Shown one piece after another: positions 26,701 to 34,466 of a stretch of 64,000 bases of DNA (within the stretch, counting starts at the first letter, position 1; every line of letters starts with the position of its first letter). The translations under genes were made by a program, and so were the position numbers. Source of the DNA: Aurantiochytrium sp. KH105. Lineage: Eukaryota > Sar > Bigyra > Thraustochytrida > Thraustochytriidae. The notes under the pieces were generated by a model. The model had not been told where the DNA came from. It did not search any database and saw only the letters and a program-made list of their open reading frames with translations. The DNA lies in the NCBI GenBank assembly GCA_003116975.1, contig BGKB01000031.1:310001-374000 (forward strand), given 5' to 3'.

Positions 26701-27540
26701 CACAAATGCGCAGAGTTTGGTCGCAGCCTCGTTCAAAAGCTCAACGAAGCGGGTGCGTCGCTCTTTTTCGACTGCTCGAGCCGCCAAGAACATACGTGTG
26801 GCGGCCTGAATTTTGATGCTCGAACGCTCGCGGTACTCCTCGGCGCGCTTGGCACTTTCTGCAAGCTCGAGTTTCAATCGGATTTGACGCGCGATGACCT
26901 GGTACGACCGCTTCATCTTGCGTTGCAGGCGAAGACGACCAGCGTTTCGTTTTAGCCATCTTCGCATGAGAAAGCCTCGAGCGGTACGTTGAAGGACAAC
27001 GGCTGCCGAATTTTCGAGCGAAGATCGCTTTTCTCTCCGGATCCCTAGCTTGGTCAGAAAATGCGCCTCTTCGCAGCGTAGGTCTTTTTGCACCTGCAGA
27101 GACGCAGTGAGGTCCTTGGCTCGAGGTCGCCTTGACTCAAAGGGCGACTTGAGACTGCCAAGCCTCGTCACGTCTGCCGTGCTTGCGCGACGCCCTCGCA
27201 CGCTTTCGTCGGAGGAGAGCGCATTTTGCCACTTTGCGTTGGCCGTGGTGCGTATTGTGCAAATGACGGAGACAACGTTGCTCTGCGTAGTGCGTCTGGT
27301 AGTGAACCAGAGCTTGCGATCGGGCGTGACAATCTTCTGCTGTTTAATCTGTTTATCTGCATCTCCGGAAAGCAACTCGTCGAGCTGAAAGTCGTCGAGG
27401 ACGCTCCGGAACAAGCTTTGGTTCGCGTCGTCTTCTTCTTCGTTGATACCCATCGCTGCAACCTCTGCAGCGGCTCGTGGCGTCAGCGGCGCTTCGGCAA
27501 GGACTCTCATGGCCATCTTGGCTGGGTCCGTCGCCGCCAT
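23737..27540 (-). CDS. Large protein with IQ motifs and ankyrin repeats
   Basis: 1267 residues from the first ATG; the frame extends further only to a TTG. Residues 1-175 are mostly disordered and basic. Residues about 180-445 hold at least seven IQ calmodulin-binding motifs, for example VVLQRTARGFLMRRW, IKIQAATRMFLAARA, VTIQASYRMW, VRIQCAWRCVSAYAQR and IDIQRIVRGRLARKR. From about 470 to the end is a long array of ankyrin repeats, for example NRAPLHLAIAGSAPSIELVQ and HGATPLHMAAARGLTDIVRY. An acidic linker (with EADGEESENQDGDAKND) splits the array. IQ plus ankyrin proteins are usually scaffolds bound by calmodulin, often at cilia or the cytoskeleton. The precise partner is unknown. Confidence 0.88.
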   Translation of the reverse strand: MAATDPAKMAMRVLAEAPLTPRAAAEVAAMGINEEEDDANQSLFRSVLDDFQLDELLSGDADKQIKQQKIVTPDRKLWFTTRRTTQSNVVSVICTIRTTANAKWQNALSSDESVRGRRASTADVTRLGSLKSPFESRRPRAKDLTASLQVQKDLRCEEAHFLTKLGIRREKRSSLENSAAVVLQRTARGFLMRRWLKRNAGRLRLQRKMKRSYQVIARQIRLKLELAESAKRAEEYRERSSIKIQAATRMFLAARAVEKERRTRFVELLNEAATKLCAFVRRVISARTVAALRDRQNAERILRATVTIQASYRMWHLGKQKARALQHRRARMSAVRIQCAWRCVSAYAQRIRMQNRVLQRDQVRAAVLMQGIARGVACRMRIGKIQNEHEELVREAMALSIQRVCRGWLYGRARVRFIRARRLCTCQFWAAIDIQRIVRGRLARKRTAAALDEKLTDIFFQARLGRRQEVEDLHELESCVDMEDINGDSVLTIACRFGYRKLVRKAIKWGLDIDHENDARETGVMLATRGGHVEIAELLLSKRCKVSSEGRTILHDACEAGLVALILPLLLCEQDANQVAPEDPDNRAPLHLAIAGSAPSIELVQSLVEAGHADVNLADRHGATPLHMAAARGLTDIVRYLVDVAKADVHKQDLRGRTPWKVAVQVDEDECAELLASGWQIDIENDAVTDDELKRILDGPEKLVHVIRTRGDRAFLKTRAAVEAGFPVEYQDPESGLSVLMAAASAGAVDIIRLVANPDLIANQHDSFGKNVFHYAAHSEKVLELLLKRAKADLGDCLSEPDGAGVTALHELCAKDCLTGNLLRTLQSSNLVLGAVRDKEGNTLLHSAAHTCALRSIPRLLQLGLEPTVLNYAGDSPLHVACSNPSIAAGASDLLAHLVACLTLANKEGQLPVHVAAASGSAAILKCILKTDKESKANARLPDAKGRSSLHLATANSHEACLELLLRRCQCTAEDLHGLALVAVAKEFDVGFDLLLDSSLELIRNANKASQNHESRDGDVQAEADGEESENQDGDAKNDNPDEKTIVRQLGFRKIFEEAIAVGCIGIVDALLRARPEVLDFDRDLELAAQSGSAPVLAAFLRIAKSEHDAETGAPREIDVDSLATIACSAETLDVPEILAVLGIESADASLVRHLAVLATKAGKAECLSFLCEVDRNLPTATALKVDETDESKTTSLLHIACAGGCIPCIEILVGLGADKNARDESGASALELASDEVVTYFVAHEDVSEDATPEGGTEVPAQEDDS

Positions 27541-28989
27541 CGTGGCCTTGCTTTGATGTGCGTCCGCGCGCGACCTCGCAAGCAACCTCGCAAGCAAGCA
27601 ACCAAGCAAGCCAAAGAAGACTAAGCCTTGATCTAGAGAGGAGACGGCACTACTTTTTCGCCAGCGCCCTTACTTTTTCGCCAGCGCCCTTGGCTCTTCT
27701 TATTCGTATGAGCCGTGATCTGGCCAGACAGACACGCAAGAAAGAACCAAGCAAGGTCAACGCTAGCTACCTCAAGCATATGCGCGCCGCTATTCTCCCC
27801 TATTATCTATCTTGCCTGCCTTGCCTGTCTTGCCTGCCTGCCTTCTTGCCTACCTGCTCCCAGCACCATCGCAGTGCCTACCACCACCGTCTTCATCGTC
27901 CTATCATCAGGGACTCCCCCTCTGAACGGATACCTGCAAAGAACCAGCTCGGAACCTCTGCAGAACCGAGCTGGACGCCTGGCCGCTCGGCCCGACTCTT
28001 TTCCCTTTTTTTAAGGCGGCATGCCGGCCGCACGGTCGCGAGGATGCCTGACCGTGAGGCCTCGCCCCGGATCTCGCTTGCCGCCTCTCCGCGCCGCGCC
28101 GTGCTGTGCTGAGCTGCGGTGCCGGTGCCGGCCGAGCCGACGCCGCCGTGGCGAGCTCGAGCCGTGGCTGCGGGGCCGCAATTGGACTCGAGAGAGCAGA
28201 ATCTCGGAATGAAAGGCACGCGGCACGCCACGATGCCTCATGTGCAGAGCAGACGTCACGCCGCCTTGGGTACCAGAAGGGGCCGCTCGCGAGCCAGGTG
28301 ACTCGCAACGTCAGCGGCACGGCGAGCTGCGACGTCGGTTGCGATGGATCGTGAGCAGTGCTCGCTGCGACGTCGACTGCGATGGGTCGTGAGCAGCGCT
28401 CGCTGCGCTCGTCATCTCCGTCGTCGACGGCGAGGCGATGGACGTCGTCGATCCAGTCGTGAACGTAGGCGGCGGCAGCTGCTGCAGAAACATAAGAGAA
28501 ATAGACCCACGTCGGCCTCACACCAAGCCGGCGTCGGTGCCAGCGGCCACGGCAGCGGCGGCAGCAGCAGCAAGCGAGCGAGCGAGCGAGCCCACAAGTT
28601 GTCCAGGAGCTTCCTGAGGTATGAAGAAGTAGACCGGAGGAAGAGCCTGTCATGTAAGGCTGGAAAAAAAGGGCCGGCCCCGGCTCAGCGATCGATCACC
28701 GTGATCGACCCACCTACCACCTTACCTGCCATACGATGCGTGCATACCACCGCACATCGTCCTTGGCCAGTGAGGTGAGGCGTCATGCATGGAGAAGCCA
28801 GGCAGCTTTTTCTTCATCTTCATTTGTTCTTGATCGTGCTTGCGATTGAGACTATGGACTCTCTCTCGTCACTTGCAGGCGAGCAAACGAGCATGCAAGA
28901 TTGCAAAGCAAATCGCAAACGGCCTTGGGTCTAGAGAACGTTGGCGATCTGGGACAGCGGAGGAGGAAGCAAAGGCGGCGAGGGGAACG
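27541..28989. other. Divergent intergenic region with tandem duplications
   Basis: 1.45 kb between the ankyrin gene and the first permease. It holds a CAAG/CAAGC-rich run beside the ankyrin start (27577-27616), a 20-bp direct duplication (27651-27691), a 38-bp tandem duplication (28329-28405) and GAGC repeats (28575-28592). A pyrimidine tract ending in TTGCAG at 28874-28879 could be the acceptor of a 5' UTR intron of the permease. No coding gene is supported. Confidence 0.6.
28329..28405. repeat. 38-bp tandem duplication, two copies
   Basis: Two adjacent copies of a 38-base unit beginning TGCGACGTCG and containing GTGAGCAG and GCTCGC, differing at a few positions. Each carries the palindrome GACGTC, a CRE-like element. 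It lies 0.6 kb upstream of the permease start. Confidence 0.8.
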
Positions 28990-31908
28990 ATGGCGGTCCC
29001 CTTTGGTTGGGAAGGATGGTTCACGCTGGGTTGCCTCGCGGTCATGTTCATCGTCCTCGTGCGTGACTGGATGCCCGCCGACTTTGCGCTCGTCGCCACA
29101 CTCGGCGTGCTCATGGCAGCGCAGATTGTCACAACATCGGAAGGTCTCGAGGGATTCTCAAGCTCGAGCGTCCTCACTGTCGCGATCCTCTACGTGGTTG
29201 CCGCAGGCATCAACTCCACTGGTGCGCTTGACCACATCTTTGGCAAGGTGCTCGGAAACCCCAAGTCGCTCACGGTAGCGCAGCTACGTCTCATGGTGCC
29301 CATCGTGCTGGCATCAGCCTTTCTCAACAACACGCCTCTTTGCGCGATCATGATTCCGCTCGTGCAACGCTGGGCCCGACGCATCAAGCAACCCGTCTCG
29401 CAGCTCATGATTCCTCTGTCGTTCGCGTCCATTCTTGGTGGCACAATTACGCTCATTGGCACGAGCACCAACCTGGTGGTCGCAGGCAAGTTCTCTGCTC
29501 AGTTTCCTGGTCAAAGTATTGGTCTCTTTGACATCGGTGCTGTCGGCGTTCCTGCTGCAATGACTGGCATGGTTTACATTCTGCTTTTTGCGCCAATGTT
29601 GCTTCCAGGGTTCGAGGAGTTGGAGCGCCGGTCTCGCAAAGCTCTTGGACTCGGCGTAAGCGAGACCTCGAGCAACCCGTCGTTCGCAAACACAGGCGAA
29701 GAGAGTGCGCCGCGCGTTCCTGGCCAGCGCAGCAATTTCACCGTCTCGTGCATTGTCACGCCATACTCACCTGCAGTCGGCAAGGCTGTCGATGAAGCTG
29801 GTCTACGTGGTCTCAACGGCCTCTTCCTTGTCAGCGTCCAGCGCGGCCAGCGCATGCACAATGCTGTCGGTCCCGAGTTTGTCATCAACGAGGACGACGT
29901 TCTGTTTTTTACAGGCATCGTCGACCACTTTGGTGAATTCTGCATCAGACACGCCTTTGAGCTGGTTACGACAGACCTCGAAGACGATGATGATGTGGTA
30001 TCGCTTGACAGCAGCAGCAGTGAGCACATGAGCCCGTCACGTCCCTCGCAGCAACACCTTCGCGACCGACTGCTGGAGCCCCAGTCAGTGAGACTGGAGC
30101 CGCTGGGATGGGATATTGAGAGCGGCGCAACAGTGGCATCCGTAGCAAGTGTTCGCGCAGCGGAAGCAGACGCTGCAAAGAAGGGAGTTCCCACTCGAGA
30201 GCGAGTCGTGTCCGACCGTCGGTACACTTTCCGCGAGCGCATCACGCAAGTCGTTGTTCGCAGCGGCAGCACGCTCGAGGGAAAGACGGCCAAGGAGTGC
30301 AGGTTCCGCAAACGCTACGACGCCGCCATTCTATCCCTCTATCGTGCTGGCGAGCAGCTTAGCGTCCGCGGAAATCTTGGTCGCATTCCGCTCAAGGTTG
30401 GCGACGTTCTCTTACTCGTCACCGGTAACGACTTTGATTGGAGTGTACCAGAAATCGAACGCGATCTCAAGCCTTTTCTGGCAGAGGAAGCAGCGCTCAT
30501 AGAAGCTTCTCCGGTGCGTCAGCTTCAGGCTGTCTCACAACAAGAGCTCGAACGCGAGTTTCTCATTCCCATGCGCGTCAACGAAAACACACAGCTTCGC
30601 GGTGCCCGCAGTCTCGTTGGCCAGACCGTCGAGAGCGCGGGTCTGCGTGGTCTGCCCGGGCTCTTTCTTGTCGCTGTGGAGCACGATGACGGCACTGTCG
30701 AGCACGTCGTTGGCCCCGAGATGATCCTCGCTGCCAACGACATGCTCTGGTTCGCTGGCGAGCGCGAGGCTGTCGCCACCTTGCGTCGCATTCCTGGTCT
30801 TCACCCACCCGATACGCAAGCGCAAAAGCTCAAGGTCCAGCCCGTACAGCGACGCCTGGTAGAGTGCGTGGTGAGCATGCGCTCGCATTTGGTGGGCAAG
30901 ACGGTGCGCGAGTCCAAGTTTCGCACCCAGTACGAAGCGGCGATTATTGCTGTGCATCGTCAGGGTCGGCGCGTGCTGTCCAAGATTGGCGATATCGAGC
31001 TCCGTGCAGGCGACGTGCTGATTTTGGATACGGGTCCCAACTTTGTGCAGCGCTACCGCGACAACCCGAACTTTCTACTCGTGACAGAGATTGACGACTC
31101 GTCGCCGCCGCATTTTGACAAGTTTTACATTGCGCTCGTCTCGGTGATCATCATGCTCGTCATGTATGTCGTCTTTTCTGATTACATCAGTCTGATTGTG
31201 CCTGCGATCTTTGTTTCGGGGATCATGCTTATCAAGGGAATCCTGACGCCAGAGCGTGCGCGTAGGGCTGTTTCGTGGGACGTGATTGTGACAATTGCCG
31301 CCGCCTTTGGCCTGAGCAATGCTCTTTCCAAGTCGGGCGTTGCAAGCGCAATTGGCAACGCGCTTGTAGACCTCGCCGCTCTGACGGGAACAGGCTACGT
31401 GGGCGTGCTGACGGCCGTGTACTTTGCGACCTTTTTGCTTTCGATGGTTCTCTCCAACAACAGTGCGGCCGTGCTCATGTTCGACATTGCCATTACGGCC
31501 GCGCAGAACAGTTGCGCGGATGGCAACGATGGGCAGTCGCTCTGTGTGCAGCAAATGGTCTTTACGCTGATGCTTGCCGCCTCGTCATCCTTTTCCACAT
31601 CGTACGGTTACCAAACGAACATGATGGTTCTGAACGTGGGTAACTACGTATTCTTGGACTTTTTGCGGTTCGGCTTTCCGATGCAATTTTGGCAGATGAT
31701 CTTCTCTCTTATCTTTGTCTACTTTATGGAGCAGTGGTACTTTACATTGGTCATCACGCTGGCCGCTTTCGTCGGTGTTGTGACTTTACGTGTAGCTTTC
31801 AGCAATGGTCGCCGTCTTCCATCGTGGACGCGCTGCAAACGAACTTTGCAAGAAGAAGGTGGTAATTCTCCTGAGCTATCTTCAGATTTGGAGCTTACAC
31901 AGGTTTGA
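28990..31908 (+). CDS. SLC13/DASS-type anion permease with four RCK_C domains, copy 1
   Basis: 972 residues from the ATG that matches the start of its paralog (MAVPFGWEGWFTLGCLAVMF). Two membrane blocks (about 1-225 and 709-940) flank a cytosolic part. Seen in block 1: SAFLNNTPLCAIMIPLVQRW and GGTITLIGTSTNLVVAG, the Asn-Thr-Pro and Thr-Ser-Thr-Asn ion/substrate motifs of the DASS family. Block 2 has VLSNNSAAVLMFDIAITAA and a matching SFSTSYGYQTNMMV. Between them are four RCK_C (TrkA-C) repeats at about 250-315, 410-485, 515-595 and 615-690. Similar proteins include bacterial SLC13 permeases with two RCK_C domains and the algal SAC1/SLT sulfate transporters. Sulfate or a dicarboxylate is the likely substrate, but sequence alone does not decide. 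A 626-bp stretch is identical to copy 2. Confidence 0.9.
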   Translation: MAVPFGWEGWFTLGCLAVMFIVLVRDWMPADFALVATLGVLMAAQIVTTSEGLEGFSSSSVLTVAILYVVAAGINSTGALDHIFGKVLGNPKSLTVAQLRLMVPIVLASAFLNNTPLCAIMIPLVQRWARRIKQPVSQLMIPLSFASILGGTITLIGTSTNLVVAGKFSAQFPGQSIGLFDIGAVGVPAAMTGMVYILLFAPMLLPGFEELERRSRKALGLGVSETSSNPSFANTGEESAPRVPGQRSNFTVSCIVTPYSPAVGKAVDEAGLRGLNGLFLVSVQRGQRMHNAVGPEFVINEDDVLFFTGIVDHFGEFCIRHAFELVTTDLEDDDDVVSLDSSSSEHMSPSRPSQQHLRDRLLEPQSVRLEPLGWDIESGATVASVASVRAAEADAAKKGVPTRERVVSDRRYTFRERITQVVVRSGSTLEGKTAKECRFRKRYDAAILSLYRAGEQLSVRGNLGRIPLKVGDVLLLVTGNDFDWSVPEIERDLKPFLAEEAALIEASPVRQLQAVSQQELEREFLIPMRVNENTQLRGARSLVGQTVESAGLRGLPGLFLVAVEHDDGTVEHVVGPEMILAANDMLWFAGEREAVATLRRIPGLHPPDTQAQKLKVQPVQRRLVECVVSMRSHLVGKTVRESKFRTQYEAAIIAVHRQGRRVLSKIGDIELRAGDVLILDTGPNFVQRYRDNPNFLLVTEIDDSSPPHFDKFYIALVSVIIMLVMYVVFSDYISLIVPAIFVSGIMLIKGILTPERARRAVSWDVIVTIAAAFGLSNALSKSGVASAIGNALVDLAALTGTGYVGVLTAVYFATFLLSMVLSNNSAAVLMFDIAITAAQNSCADGNDGQSLCVQQMVFTLMLAASSSFSTSYGYQTNMMVLNVGNYVFLDFLRFGFPMQFWQMIFSLIFVYFMEQWYFTLVITLAAFVGVVTLRVAFSNGRRLPSWTRCKRTLQEEGGNSPELSSDLELTQV

Positions 31909-32384
31909 TCGATCGATCGATCAAGAAACTACTACTCAAATCTCTCAAGAGTGGGATAATAGGTTTGACACACTTTTCTTGACACAAGCTTTTTTTTTTG
32001 TAAAAATATCTGGCACATGCATCAGTAGGCGATGAGAGTCGACATTGCACATTATCAAATTCCTCGGCGAAAACTCAACATTCAGAAAAAGAAAAGCCAT
32101 TGAAAGCGAAACGTAAGAAGTCACATTTTTTTCCCTCCCTTTTTTTATATTTTTTTATTTTGCACAACCCAAATTCGAGGAGTACGAGAGAACAAGGTTG
32201 CCAGTGGTTGGTGGCGAGAGAAGGAGACCCAGACCAGCCCGACAGACCAGTTGGATAGGTTGCTCTCGCGCGCTGCGCTGGGCGTGGGCGACGATCAGCG
32301 TCGACTGCAGGCAAAGAGACGCGCGAAGGTCTCTGAGAAGAGTACAAGCAGAGCAGCGGAGCTTGCGTCGGCGAAGTAGCCACC
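31909..32384. other. 3' UTR of permease 1 and promoter of UTP6
   Basis: 476 bases, AT-rich until about 32160 with T runs, then GC-rich up to the UTP6 start. A short GATC run (31908-31923) overlaps the permease stop. No extra gene seen. Confidence 0.6.
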
Positions 32385-34316
32385 ATGGCGGACAATGTGC
32401 AGCGCATCCTGGAGGGCATGGTCCCGGAGCTGGAGGACCTCCAGGAGCGCGGGCTTTACGAGGCAGACGAGATCAGGGAGATTGTCAAACGACGCAGAGA
32501 CTTTGAGTACAAGCTGCAACGTCGTGCTCCTCGCAAGGAAGACTTTCTTCGCTATGCTGAGTACGAGATTGCGCTGGACAAGCTCCGTAAGAAGCGCAGG
32601 AAGCGGCGTGGCATTCGCAAGTCTGGACCGGGAGACTCCAGTGGACACCGACGCGTGAACTTTGTATTTGAACGTGCGGTGCGCAGATTCAAGGGAGACA
32701 TTATGATTTGGCATCGCGCTATTGATTATTGTCTTGAGAGCAAGGACTTTGGCGTTGCGACCAAGCGTCTCGGCGAGGTCCTCAAGCTGCATCCCCGGGA
32801 GGTCGATTTTTGGATCAAGGCGGCGCGTTTCCACTTTGAAGCCAACGGAGACACGGCAACCGCTCGTTCCCTTTTGCAGACAGGCCTGCGCCTGAACAAG
32901 GATCGTCCCACGCTCTGGGCCGAGTACCTGCGGCTCGAGGCCCTGCACGCATACCAGATTCGCCAAAGACGTCTCGTCCTGGGAATTGATGAAGAGACGG
33001 ACGAGAACGACCAAGACGACTCGGGCGCCGACGTCGAAGATGCTGATGACGAAGAAAAACAGGCAATTCGCGCAAGGGAGGCGGCCCGACGCGAACTCTT
33101 GTTCAAGGGCAAGGTGCTCGAGATTGTGTACAAACAGGCCGTGAGGGCATTGCCAGGGTCATCCGAGTTGCGCGAAGCACTTGCAAAAGCGCTGCAGCCT
33201 TTTCTCGATGATTCTCTCTTGCATGAAGCGGCGGCGAACCTTACACACAAAATCTGGGAAGAGGCTACGAGTGGACCCACCGCCTTGGAGGATCCGCGCG
33301 CCCGTGCCAAGTGTTGGGCCAACCGCATCGAGTTTGAGCTGCGTCAAGACCCAAACCCAGATGTTTGGGCTCACGCGAAACGCCTCAAGGCTGAGCTGGA
33401 GGAGACACCTGGGCCCGAGATGGCGGACGCCTATGTGAATTTTCTGATTGAGCATCGCGAAGAGCTCGAGGACCATGCCCCTCCTCCGACCAAGAGGCGA
33501 GCGCGAGGTGCTGGAAAGGCTTCGTCTGCAGCTTCAGTGAGTGCAGCTGCTCGTGAGGTGCTGGATATGCAAGCACTTGACTTGTCAGAGGAGACCCTTG
33601 TGCGGATCGCCGACATTGATCCCAGCGACAAGGAATTGCTTGCGCAATGCATGAAGCGGCTACCTGCGGAGAGCTTGCCCCTAATTCGGAGACAGATGCG
33701 CGGAGTGCCGGCAGAGGACTTGAAATCGCAGTGGGCCCTTGTGCAACGTGCGTGCGACCACTTTGTCAGCAAACGTCTGAAGATGGGTGACGCAACGCTG
33801 CGAGACGAGGTGCAAGAAATTTACTTGACTTTCCTGAACAGCTGCGTAGCGAGCAAGTCCATGTCGACGCTCGAGGCAATTAAGGCATTCGAGCGGGCTA
33901 TTCGTTGGTTTTATGAGCACGGACGCATTGAGGGCGGCGATGCATACATGCGCGTATCACGCCTCATTTCCGGCCTGTTGGATTGGGTGGCTACAAGTCA
34001 ACGTCTCGACCTTGTGGAGCAGGTTGTTCAGCGCCTGCACAAAGCAGCTGTGCCTCCTGTGCTCCCCGTTGCGGTCCACGAGCGCATTCTTTCTCTTTAT
34101 GATGAACTGGGCGCGACGCCGACGGCGATGCGCAAAATTCTGACGCAGGCAACATTGGAGCACTCGGACTGCGAGGATCTTTGGGTCCGCTTTGTCGAAT
34201 TCGAGCGGGAGCACGGCGACCTGGCATCAGAGCGTGCGGCAATCATTCGTGCTTCGGGACATGTCCCGGACTTGGCGTCTGTGCTCGACTCGCGCACTGA
34301 TAGGAAAAATAAGTAG
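32385..34316 (+). CDS. UTP6: UTP6, U3 snoRNP / SSU processome subunit
   Basis: 643 residues; the ATG sits in a strong CACCATGG context. Family knowledge: UTP6 is a HAT-repeat subunit of the UTP-B module of the small-subunit processome and is needed for 18S rRNA maturation in the nucleolus. Seen: the conserved N-terminus (ADNVQRILEGMVPELEDLQE, EIREIVKRRRDFEYKLQRR, DFLRYAEYEIALDKLRKKR) followed by HAT units such as DIMIWHRAIDYCLESKD and VDFWIKAARFHFEANGD. Further HAT-like helices run to the C-terminus (CEDLWVRFVEFEREHGD). An acidic insert lies at about 203-225. The gene sits between the two inverted permease paralogs. Confidence 0.92.
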   Translation: MADNVQRILEGMVPELEDLQERGLYEADEIREIVKRRRDFEYKLQRRAPRKEDFLRYAEYEIALDKLRKKRRKRRGIRKSGPGDSSGHRRVNFVFERAVRRFKGDIMIWHRAIDYCLESKDFGVATKRLGEVLKLHPREVDFWIKAARFHFEANGDTATARSLLQTGLRLNKDRPTLWAEYLRLEALHAYQIRQRRLVLGIDEETDENDQDDSGADVEDADDEEKQAIRAREAARRELLFKGKVLEIVYKQAVRALPGSSELREALAKALQPFLDDSLLHEAAANLTHKIWEEATSGPTALEDPRARAKCWANRIEFELRQDPNPDVWAHAKRLKAELEETPGPEMADAYVNFLIEHREELEDHAPPPTKRRARGAGKASSAASVSAAAREVLDMQALDLSEETLVRIADIDPSDKELLAQCMKRLPAESLPLIRRQMRGVPAEDLKSQWALVQRACDHFVSKRLKMGDATLRDEVQEIYLTFLNSCVASKSMSTLEAIKAFERAIRWFYEHGRIEGGDAYMRVSRLISGLLDWVATSQRLDLVEQVVQRLHKAAVPPVLPVAVHERILSLYDELGATPTAMRKILTQATLEHSDCEDLWVRFVEFEREHGDLASERAAIIRASGHVPDLASVLDSRTDRKNK

Positions 34317-34466
34317 AGTGAGAGAGTGGTCTGCCAAAGGAACTTTTTTTTTTTTTCCCTAGATAGAAGAAGACATGTAGCAAGAGAAAGAAAAAGGTGA
34401 AAAGGCTAACTTTATACATGAATTGTGAGTCAGACATTTCAAAATGTCGTCAGAGGCAAATCTTCG

